Assembly: GCA_903917305.1 (NCBI GenBank)
Contig: CAIXAA010000934.1
Location: 1 to 5,063 of the forward strand
DNA from: an uncultured Myxococcales bacterium
GTDB lineage: Bacteria; Myxococcota_A; UBA9042
Direction: 5' to 3'
Length of the DNA stretch: 5,063 nucleotides
Shown here piece by piece: positions 1 to 5,063 of this stretch. Under the pieces are notes generated by a model. That model did no database searches. It had not been told where the DNA came from and saw nothing but the letters and a program-made list of their open reading frames with translations. The first letter of the stretch is position 1. Each line of letters opens with the position of its first letter. A program made the translations under genes and the position numbers.

Positions 1-1
1 C

Positions 2-325
2 GAGGAAAGCCCGGCGCGCAACGCCATCGTGACCCTGCTGACCGACGACGCACGTCTGGTGCTGCTCGATCACGGCAGCCACGACTCGCCGCCGGAGCGT
101 CCCGTGCAGTTGCTGCCAGGGCAGCGCCTGACGAAGGTCTCGACGCTGCAAATCCAGCGGCGCAAGGGACTTGTGGACGAGAACAGCCGCGACGGCTCCG
201 GCTCGCCCATGTGCGTGCTGGCCCGCGTGCGCGACGAGCGCGAGGAAGTCCTCGCCGCCGGCGCGACCTTCGAAGTGCAGGTGGCCGGACTGGCCAAGCG
301 CTCGACTCCGCGCATCTTCGTCTGA
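2..325 (+). CDS. C-terminal part of an unrecognised protein (5' end outside window)
   Basis: The frame is open from the first complete codon and ends in TGA, giving 107 C-terminal residues. A GTG at position 29 could be read as a start, but it has no Shine-Dalgarno sequence and the frame continues upstream, so I treat the gene as truncated by the window edge. Third positions are strongly G/C, as in the other genes here. The sequence alternates hydrophobic and polar residues, as beta-rich domains do, and has one Cys (residue 71 of the fragment). It contains no membrane helix and no motif I recognise. By eye it resembles residues 174-245 of the exported protein encoded on the opposite strand next door: LDHGS against LDYGS, then VRD after a similar distance. 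It faces that gene tail to tail with a 34-base gap. Function unknown; moderately sure it is coding. Confidence 0.6.
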   Translation, partial: EESPARNAIVTLLTDDARLVLLDHGSHDSPPERPVQLLPGQRLTKVSTLQIQRRKGLVDENSRDGSGSPMCVLARVRDEREEVLAAGATFEVQVAGLAKRSTPRIFV

Positions 326-359
326 TCCTGCCCAGCGATTCGCTGCGGATGCCGATTCC

Positions 360-1355
360 TTACGGATTCTGACAACGTGCGGCGCGAAGCTCGGCCTTGC
401 CCTTGGCGGCCGTGAACCAGCCGAACGTCTCGCCGCGCGCGTCGGGCTGCAAGATCGCGACGCAAGCAGCTGGATCTGCGACCTTTGCCCGGCCGCTTGG
501 CGCCGGCGCAGCCACGTTGCGCGCCGCCTCCTCGGAGACGGCAAGGCCGGCTACGTCGGCGCGTACCGCATCCGCGGCCGCCAGCAGCGCGCAGCCCGCG
601 ACCATCGGCACGCGCGACACGACAGGCACTTCCGTCACCTTGGCCTTCATCGCGGCGCCCGTTGCTTTACCTGCCGCATCGCGCACTTGCGCGACCAGGG
701 CCATGCGCTTGCCGCCGGCCGATCGGTACAGCGTCGCCTCCATCCCCGCGCCGGAAGTCGGCCGCAGCTCGACCGCCTCCGCCGGAGGTCCGGCGAGCTG
801 TAGCTGGCCCAGGATCTCCCCGCTGCCGTAGTCGAGCACCGTCCACTCCACGCCGCCCTTGGGAAACTGCTTGTCCGGCGCCATCTTCTCCGCCAGCGCG
901 AGCACCTCGCCGGCCCGCGCCACGGCGTTCAGCCCCGTCTCGGACTCGAACACCAGCTCGATGCGGCTCGCCTTGGCATCGATCGCGCCGATGCCGCCCG
1001 CATACACGAGCAAGGGCAGGGCCCCGCCGAGAACCTGACCCACTTCACCAAGCGGCGCGCCTGGTTTCGGCTCGATCGGCGGCAAGGACGCCTGACCCAC
1101 GCGTGCGCCCGTCGCGCCGTTGCGAATGTCCACGGTGTGCCGGTCGAACGTCTTGCCTTGCAAAGTCGTGCGACAAATCCGCGGCACGAGGAGCAGATCT
1201 CCGGATCTGGCCGGAGCGCCGTGCACGCAGCCGGGCGTCGTCGTCATCGCGGGCGTCGCGGCGGCCACGCAACTCCAGGCAAGCGCCGCATGCGCGTGCC
1301 CGAGGAACAGCGCGCCAACTGCGCATGGAAGGAGGGCAAAACGGCGAAAGGACAT
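360..1355 (-). CDS. Exported protein of unknown function (331 aa, signal peptide)
   Basis: The start is the ATG at 1355, chosen because a GGGGAGG ribosome binding site (1370-1364) lies 8 bases before it and because it opens with a signal peptide: two Arg at residues 4-5, a hydrophobic core at about 6-18, and likely Sec cleavage after AHA (residue 23) or ALA (26). The stop is TAA. A Cys at residue 29 follows the cleavage region, but the preceding W-S does not fit a lipobox, so a lipoprotein is unlikely. The mature part has six Cys (29, 43, 61, 255, 298, 328), which could form disulfides outside the cytoplasm. It is otherwise Ala/Gly-rich with short beta-like stretches, for example residues 131-137 and 170-175. 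No catalytic motif or known domain is visible. It is divergent from the membrane-protein pair starting at 1458, with 102 bases between. Probably periplasmic or surface-located; function not recognised. Confidence 0.75.
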   Translation of the reverse strand: MSFRRFALLPCAVGALFLGHAHAALAWSCVAAATPAMTTTPGCVHGAPARSGDLLLVPRICRTTLQGKTFDRHTVDIRNGATGARVGQASLPPIEPKPGAPLGEVGQVLGGALPLLVYAGGIGAIDAKASRIELVFESETGLNAVARAGEVLALAEKMAPDKQFPKGGVEWTVLDYGSGEILGQLQLAGPPAEAVELRPTSGAGMEATLYRSAGGKRMALVAQVRDAAGKATGAAMKAKVTEVPVVSRVPMVAGCALLAAADAVRADVAGLAVSEEAARNVAAPAPSGRAKVADPAACVAILQPDARGETFGWFTAAKGKAELRAARCQNP

Positions 1356-1457
1356 GGCCTGGACCTCCCCGCGATCCGCGGTTGGACTGCGATCTTGCAC
1401 CACGCGGCGGTCTGGGCCAAGCTGCCCGGCGCCGCAGGGCCGCGGCATTGCGCAGGG
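1356..1457. promoter_or_regulatory. Divergent intergenic region between exported protein and membrane miniprotein genes
   Basis: These 102 bases must hold the promoters for both flanking genes if each is transcribed on its own. For the leftward gene a weak pair can be drawn on the minus strand: TTGGCC, a 17-base gap, then CAAGAT (4/6 and 3/6 matches to the housekeeping consensus). For the rightward gene no convincing pair is seen. A 5-bp stem (GCCGC at 1431-1435, GCGGC at 1442-1446) lies just before the miniprotein start. Promoter positions are tentative. Confidence 0.3.
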
Positions 1458-1598
1458 ATGTTGAACTTCCTCCAGATCTTCCAGTTTCCCGCGCCTTCCC
1501 CGGAGGGACGCTTGCCGGCGCGCGCCTGGGTCATCGCCATCGCGGTCGTCGTCCTCCAAGCCAGCGCCGTGGCCTGGGGCCTCGCGGTGCTGCGCTGA
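1458..1598 (+). CDS. Small single-pass membrane protein (46 aa)
   Basis: The ATG at 1458 opens a 46-residue reading frame ending in TGA. The N-terminal half has a short amphipathic stretch (residues 1-10) and a Pro-rich turn (11-20). Residues 24-44 are an uninterrupted hydrophobic helix rich in Val, Ala and Ile, followed by a terminal Arg, so a single transmembrane segment is clear. Arg 18 and Arg 22 before the helix suggest the N-terminus stays in the cytoplasm. The gene lies 16 bases before the eight-helix membrane protein and probably forms a transcription unit with it; it could be an accessory subunit. The weak point is initiation: only a GGG directly abuts the ATG, with no properly spaced Shine-Dalgarno sequence. 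The frame is open far upstream, but no better start is visible. Function unknown. Confidence 0.5.
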   Translation: MLNFLQIFQFPAPSPEGRLPARAWVIAIAVVVLQASAVAWGLAVLR

Positions 1599-1614
1599 GG
1601 CGGGGGGCTCGCAC

Positions 1615-2544
1615 ATGAAGGTGTCCCTCGACGAAATCCACGCCCGCGCCGGCCTTGTCGCCAGTGAATCCAGCCTCTTCGGTCTTGGCGCCGGCACGCT
1701 GACGGGCGCGACGCTCGCCGCCTTGCTCTTGGGCCACGCCGCCGCGCCGATCTTGCGCCCCGGTCTCGCCGCCGGCGCCGGCTTGTGCAGCTGCGGCGTC
1801 GTGCTCGCATGGCTCGGCCGCTCCTTCGACGTCGGCGGCACGGCGCGCCGCCCCGAAGGCCTCCCCCGCATCTGGTGGCCCATGATGGTGCTCGGCGCCG
1901 TGCTGGCCATCTCCGGCTGGGTCACGCTCGCGCTCGTCGTGCAGCACGAGCCTTCCGCGACCACCGCTGTCGATCCCGTCTGGCCATGGGGCAAAAGCGC
2001 TGCCATCGCGACCGTGGGCAGCTTGCTCTGCACGGTTCCGCTCCTGGCCACGCTCGGGTTGCGCGGGCTGTTGGCCGTGGACGCCGGCGCGCCGATGCCG
2101 CTTGCCCAGCTCTTCCAAGCCGCCAGCCACAACCTCTTGGGCGGCCTGGGCCTTTTGATGGTCATGGGCTACGCGTCCGAGGCCATGGGCGTCGAGCTCA
2201 AGTTCGCCCTGGGCGCCGCCATCTGCACGACCGCCGCGCACGCGATCCTCTGGTCGTCGTGGCTGCTGCGCGGATCCCGGCGCGCGATTGCCCGCCTGCG
2301 TGCCCAAGGCATTCGCGTTCCGATGCTGGATCGCGGGCATTCGCTGGCGTCCGCCGCCGTCGTGCTCGGGCTGCTGGCGCCGGGGCTGACGGTGCTGGCG
2401 GGTCTCGTCACGGGGCGCGACACCGGTCTGACGGTCGCTTGCGCCGTCCTGGCCGTGTCGAACCACACGATGCGCTATGGCCTTGTGCTGCTGCCGCTCG
2501 GGCACGTCGTCAAAGGGCCGCCATCGCCGGCAAACGAAGCGTAA
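1615..2544 (+). CDS. Integral membrane protein, about eight transmembrane helices (309 aa), function unknown
   Basis: The ATG at 1615 is preceded by a G-run (1601-1607) at a suitable distance to act as a ribosome binding site, and lies 16 bases after the miniprotein stop. Hydrophobic segments fall at about residues 21-43, 46-68, 87-110, 128-154, 171-192, 196-218, 245-267 and 271-298, predicting about eight helices. A long polar loop follows helix 3 (111-127, containing PVWPW), and an Arg-rich loop follows helix 6 (219-240), probably cytoplasmic by the positive-inside rule. His residues at 172, 209 and 284 sit in or near helices, but their spacing matches no heme-ligand pattern I can name. Eight helices also occur in NrfD/DmsC-type anchor subunits, but no partner redox gene is present, so I do not assign that. 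Its last 11 codons overlap the 3' end of the leftward receiver/kinase-like gene. Confidence 0.75.
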   Translation: MKVSLDEIHARAGLVASESSLFGLGAGTLTGATLAALLLGHAAAPILRPGLAAGAGLCSCGVVLAWLGRSFDVGGTARRPEGLPRIWWPMMVLGAVLAISGWVTLALVVQHEPSATTAVDPVWPWGKSAAIATVGSLLCTVPLLATLGLRGLLAVDAGAPMPLAQLFQAASHNLLGGLGLLMVMGYASEAMGVELKFALGAAICTTAAHAILWSSWLLRGSRRAIARLRAQGIRVPMLDRGHSLASAAVVLGLLAPGLTVLAGLVTGRDTGLTVACAVLAVSNHTMRYGLVLLPLGHVVKGPPSPANEA

Positions 2545-3778
2545 CCTCAGCGCCTTCCCCTTGCGACAGCAGCGTGCCGCCGTGCAGCTCCGCGAGCCGC
2601 CGGGCGACCGTGAACGTCAGCCGGCGCGCCGTCGCCGCCCCGGGATCGTCGTCGTCCAGGCCCAGCGCCGGCCCGACGCGCTGCACCGCGACCTCCAACC
2701 CATCCACCCAGCGCCGCGCCTCGACCCGCAGCGTGCTGCCCGGCGCCGCATCGCACAGGCCTTGCGCCAACACGCTGTGCAGCACCTGCCGGACCCGCGT
2801 CGGGTCGATCTGCACCAGCGGCAGGTCGCGCGGCACCGCCATTTCCATCGTGATCTTGCGGGAGCGCGCCGCCTCGCGCAGCACGCCGCCGACCGCGTCC
2901 AGCAGCAGCGCCACGTTGATGGGGGAGCGCGCGAGGCGCAGCCGCCCCGTCTCCAAGTGCGTCAGATCCAGCAGCGCGTTCACCAGGCCCAACTGCGCCC
3001 GCGCGCCTTCCAGGATGCGCCGCACGCAGTCGCGCTGGCGGTTGCCCAGGGGCCCGAACAGCTCGCCGCTCAGCAGCTCGGCAAAGCCGACGATCGCGCC
3101 GAGCGGCTCACGCAGCGCATCGGACAGCTCCGCCAGCAAGTCCGGACACAGCCGCAGCCCGTCGGCCAGGCGCAGGCGCTCGACCTCGGCCGCGTGCTGG
3201 TCGATCACCGCCAGCAGGCCCTGGCGCATCTCCTCCGCCTCGCGCGCCGCGCGCGCCTCCGCCAGCTCGAGCTCGTGGACGTGGCGCGCCTCCACCCGCT
3301 GCATCGCCGCATCCTCGGCCGCCTTGCGCCGCAAATGCGCGCGCAGCCGGTGCTTGAGCACCTGGAACCCATCGGACTTGATGATGAAGTCGTCAGCCCC
3401 CGCCTCCAGCCCGCGCACTTCGTCCTCGTGGCTGTCCGACCCGCTGAGCAGCAGGCAGGGCAGGCGCCCATACATCGGATTGTCGCGCAGCCGCTGCACC
3501 AGCCGCGGTCCGTCCATGCCCGTCAGCCCGAAATCGACGATCAGCGCGTGCACTTCGCGGCGGCCCAGCACCCGCAGGCACTCCTGGGCGTTCGCCGCGA
3601 CCAGGACGCTGTAGCCGGCCAGCTCCAGGACAGTGCGAACTGCTTGACGAAACATGGGGTTGGCATCCACGACCAGGACGCTGGCCAGCGCCTGGGCACG
3701 CGGCGCCGGCGTCAACGCGCGGAACTGCGTGGGCAGGGGGCCAAAAGCGGGGGCCTGGACGAGCGCGTGCTGGGTCAT
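2510..3778 (-). CDS. Receiver domain fused to degenerate histidine-kinase module (probable pseudokinase, 422 aa)
   Basis: The start is the ATG at 3778, fixed by a perfect AGGAGG five bases upstream; an in-frame ATG 19 codons earlier lacks this. There is no signal peptide or membrane helix, so it is cytosolic. Residues 33-148 form a receiver domain with phosphoacceptor Asp 82 (in IVDFGLTGMDG), Ser 112 and Lys 134. The first acidic-pair Asp is present (38) but the second is Ala 39. Residues 150-205 are charged and helical, probably a coiled-coil signalling helix. Residues 213-280 match a HisKA dimerisation domain, except that the phosphoacceptor His of SHELRTPL is Asp 220 (SDALREPL). Residues 310-418 match an HATPase fold (DPTRVRQVL near 325, ELHGG at 397-401, final LRLP). 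Its N-box Asn are Ser 335/Gln 339, its G1 Asp is Arg 367, and the G2 glycines are gone. Catalysis is therefore unlikely. It probably receives a phosphoryl group on Asp 82 and signals by conformation; the partner is unknown. Confidence 0.88.
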   Translation of the reverse strand: MTQHALVQAPAFGPLPTQFRALTPAPRAQALASVLVVDANPMFRQAVRTVLELAGYSVLVAANAQECLRVLGRREVHALIVDFGLTGMDGPRLVQRLRDNPMYGRLPCLLLSGSDSHEDEVRGLEAGADDFIIKSDGFQVLKHRLRAHLRRKAAEDAAMQRVEARHVHELELAEARAAREAEEMRQGLLAVIDQHAAEVERLRLADGLRLCPDLLAELSDALREPLGAIVGFAELLSGELFGPLGNRQRDCVRRILEGARAQLGLVNALLDLTHLETGRLRLARSPINVALLLDAVGGVLREAARSRKITMEMAVPRDLPLVQIDPTRVRQVLHSVLAQGLCDAAPGSTLRVEARRWVDGLEVAVQRVGPALGLDDDDPGAATARRLTFTVARRLAELHGGTLLSQGEGAEVTLRLPAMAAL

Positions 3779-3783
3779 GGATT

Positions 3784-3789
3784 CCTCCT
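3784..3789 (-). promoter_or_regulatory. Ribosome binding site deciding the receiver/pseudokinase start
   Basis: The minus strand reads AGGAGG here, a full Shine-Dalgarno match ending five bases before the ATG at 3778. It is the strongest such site in the window and favours this start over the in-frame ATG at 3835. Confidence 0.85.
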
Positions 3790-3879
3790 GGCATCCCGCC
3801 TGCAAGGGCCCGCGCGCCGTGCGCAGCCCGAGCAAACGGCGCGTGCCGCGTGCTGTGTGTCGTAGATTCCGGATCGGTG

Positions 3880-3906
3880 AGGTGGCTGTAGTCCTCGCAA
3901 GGTGGC
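3880..3906. repeat. AGGTGGC direct repeat, 20-bp spacing
   Basis: AGGTGGC occurs at 3880-3886 and again at 3900-3906. The 20-bp period places both copies on one face of the helix (about two turns). They overlap the -10 and lie next to the -35 of the leftward promoter candidate, where a regulator could act. Two short GC-rich copies could arise by chance. Confidence 0.35.
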
Positions 3907-3914
3907 AGTGTCAA
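3885..3914 (-). promoter_or_regulatory. Candidate promoter for the receiver/pseudokinase gene
   Basis: On the minus strand a perfect TTGACA -35 (3914-3909) is followed after 18 bases by TACAGC (3890-3885), which matches 3 of 6 -10 positions. It would give a leader of about 100 bases before the ATG at 3778. The -35 is good, the -10 poor and the gap one base long, so the call is tentative. Two AGGTGGC repeats overlap it on the other strand. Confidence 0.3.
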
Positions 3915-3999
3915 GCGCCGTGGTGCGATGGATTCGGACTCGCGCCATGTCGTTGAATCACCCGGAAAATACCCCAGCCCAGGTAGGCACTGCACAGGT

Positions 4000-4026
4000 T
4001 GACGCATTGCGTCATCGCGTGCGTCA
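4000..4026. promoter_or_regulatory. Palindromic operator candidate TGACGCA-T-TGCGTCA plus a third half-site
   Basis: A 7-bp inverted repeat with a single central T fills 4000-4014. A further TGCGTCA copy lies at 4020-4026, exactly 12 bases from the right arm. Three copies of one heptamer in 27 bases, in non-coding DNA between two divergent genes, is typical of a binding site for a dimeric repressor or activator. I do not recognise it as a known consensus; it is not CIRCE. It ends 157 bases before the groES start. Confidence 0.5.
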
Positions 4027-4087
4027 GGCCGTAGCTCCAGGAAAGCAGGCCAAGAACGGGTGATGCAGCGGATGCATGGAGATCACG

Positions 4088-4137
4088 GCGGCGAGGCCTT
4101 GACACCTCCCGGCCGCCTCCTACCTTGACCTCGCCGC
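4088..4137. repeat. 9-bp inverted repeat with central palindrome, framing the groES promoter
   Basis: GCGGCGAGG at 4088-4096 is the exact reverse complement of CCTCGCCGC at 4129-4137. The centre of this dyad (4112.5) coincides exactly with the centre of a CGGCCG palindrome at 4110-4115. The arms bracket the candidate -35 and -10 of groES, which would suit a repressor site. GC-rich sequence raises the chance expectation. Confidence 0.4.
4099..4126 (+). promoter_or_regulatory. Candidate groESL promoter
   Basis: A perfect TTGACA (4099-4104) is followed after 16 bases by TACCTT (4121-4126), a 3/6 match to TATAAT. It predicts a start near 4133 and a leader of about 50 bases. CTTGACA plus a C-rich -10 could also suit a heat-shock sigma factor, but the CCCCAT-type -10 is not clearly present, so the sigma factor is left open. 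Confidence 0.4.
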
Positions 4138-4183
4138 TGCCCCAGGGTGGTGGTGCCCAATCCAAGCCAACGAGAGAGGACCA

Positions 4184-4471
4184 ATGGGAATCAAGCCACT
4201 TTTCGATCGCATCGTCGTGGAGCGCACCGAGGGCGAAGCTGTTTCGGCCGGCGGCATCCTGCTGCCCGACGCCGCCCAGGAGAAGCGCCAGGAGGGCACG
4301 GTCATCGCGGTCGGCGGCGGCCGGGCGCTGGAAGAAGGCGGCCTTGCGCCGCTGGAACTCAAAGGCGGCGAGCGCGTCCTGTTCAGCAAGTACGCCGGCA
4401 GCGAGGTCAAGCTGGACGGCAAGACCTACCTCGTCATGCGCGAAGACGAAGTGCTGGCCGTCCTCGACTAG
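4184..4471 (+). CDS. groES: Co-chaperonin GroES (95 aa)
   Basis: GroES forms the heptameric lid of the cytosolic GroEL chaperonin, closing the folding chamber in the ATP-bound state. The 95-residue length is typical. Recognisable features are the N-terminal KPLFDRIVVE strand, the mobile loop at about residues 16-34 with the hydrophobic GGILL tripod (23-27) that docks on GroEL, the VGGGR segment (43-47), the roof-loop region (about 48-57), and the conserved KYAGSEVKLDGK and C-terminal EDEVLAVLD strands. No key element is missing. The ATG at 4184 follows a purine-rich GAGAGAGGA ribosome binding site at short spacing. groEL starts 75 bases after the stop, so the two form the usual operon, probably from the promoter candidate near 4099-4126. 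Identity is secure from the sequence. Confidence 0.97.
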   Translation: MGIKPLFDRIVVERTEGEAVSAGGILLPDAAQEKRQEGTVIAVGGGRALEEGGLAPLELKGGERVLFSKYAGSEVKLDGKTYLVMREDEVLAVLD

Positions 4472-4529
4472 CCGCGGCACGGCTGCGTCAACATCACCCG
4501 ATACATTCGAAATCTTGCACAACAGTGCA
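4470..4529 (+). other. Two small hairpins in the groES-groEL spacer
   Basis: The first stem, AGCCG (4470-4474) with CGGCT (4480-4484), begins inside the groES stop codon. The second, TGCAC (4516-4520) with GTGCA (4525-4529) and a four-base AACA loop, ends six bases before the groEL Shine-Dalgarno AGGAGA (4535-4540). Neither is followed by a T-run, so they are not Rho-independent terminators. They could affect mRNA processing or groEL translation; five-bp stems are weak evidence. Confidence 0.3.
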
Positions 4530-4546
4530 TCATCAGGAGAGATTCA

Positions 4547-5063
<517 letters not shown>

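Larger units (their letters stand above)
3779..4183. other. 405-base intergenic region between divergent pseudokinase and groESL genes
   Basis: No convincing gene lies here. A 38-codon frame at 3947-4063 exists but has no ribosome binding site, and its third positions are only about 57% G/C, against clearly higher values in the genes around it. The region holds two outward-facing promoter candidates, a palindrome cluster (4000-4026), a 9-bp dyad around the groES promoter (4088-4137) and a direct repeat (3880-3906). A-rich and T-rich patches, such as around 3953-3973, are less GC-biased than the coding DNA, as expected of control DNA. No CIRCE sequence is visible. Confidence 0.7.

Noticed and set aside
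333..345. CAGCG-ATT-CGCTG stem between the convergent genes as a terminator
   Set aside because: Five-bp stem with a three-base loop and no T-run on either strand; too weak to call.
360..2165. A continuous 601-codon leftward open frame running through the exported-protein gene and the membrane-protein region
   Set aside because: Only the part from 1355 onward has a signal peptide and ribosome binding site. Upstream it is the GC-rich shadow of the two membrane-protein genes and would overlap them fully.
1615..2544. NrfD/DmsC-type quinol-oxidising anchor subunit
   Set aside because: Only the number of helices agrees. No characteristic motif and no iron-sulfur or molybdenum partner gene is in the window.
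1785..3614. A 609-codon rightward frame
   Set aside because: It is Arg/Ala/Pro/Ser-rich low-complexity translation over the membrane-protein gene and antisense to the pseudokinase gene, typical of a shadow in high-GC DNA.
3947..4063. A 38-codon rightward frame in the pseudokinase-groES intergenic region
   Set aside because: No Shine-Dalgarno sequence, third positions only about 57% G/C against clearly higher values in neighbours, and it contains the palindrome cluster. Some helical character was noted, but not enough to call a gene.
4060..4086. GTGAT/ATCAC inverted pair and doubled GATGCA upstream of groES
   Set aside because: Short arms with a long gap and short repeats; expected by chance in a region of this length.
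3911..4522. A leftward 203-codon frame antisense to groES
   Set aside because: It is the reverse-strand shadow of groES extended into non-coding DNA, with no start signal or recognisable domain.

Overview
The window is GC-rich, with strong G/C preference at third codon positions. It carries a classical groES-groEL operon at its right end, entering but not completing groEL. Composition, a cytosolic receiver/kinase-like signalling protein and poorly recognisable envelope proteins fit a high-GC Gram-negative such as a myxobacterium or relative. That placement is an inference from style, not a phylogenetic result.

Layout from left to right. (1) The C-terminal end of an unrecognised gene reads rightward (2-325). 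(2) A signal-peptide-bearing exported protein of unknown function reads leftward (1355-360) and converges with it. The two proteins may share a divergent domain. (3) Diverging from that gene is a probable two-gene unit: a 46-residue single-pass membrane miniprotein (1458-1598), then a roughly eight-helix integral membrane protein (1615-2544). (4) A leftward gene (3778-2510) encodes a receiver domain, a helical linker and a histidine-kinase-like module. Its 3' end overlaps the membrane-protein gene by 35 bases. The phosphoacceptor His, both N-box Asn positions, the G1 Asp and the G2 glycines are all replaced, so it reads as a pseudokinase. (5) A 405-base intergenic region (3779-4183) separates that gene from groES (4184-4471) and groEL (4547 to the window end).

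The intergenic region is rich in candidate control sites: a near-perfect palindrome with an extra half-site (4000-4026), a 9-bp dyad framing the best groES promoter (4088-4137), and a 20-bp-spaced direct repeat over a possible promoter for the pseudokinase gene (3880-3906). No CIRCE element, the usual HrcA operator of groESL, is visible there.

GroES and GroEL work together as the chaperonin. The divergent pseudokinase gene shares their control region, so co-regulation with the chaperonin is plausible but unproven. The exported protein and the membrane proteins cannot be assigned to a pathway from this window. I see no mobile element, CRISPR array, tRNA or rRNA.
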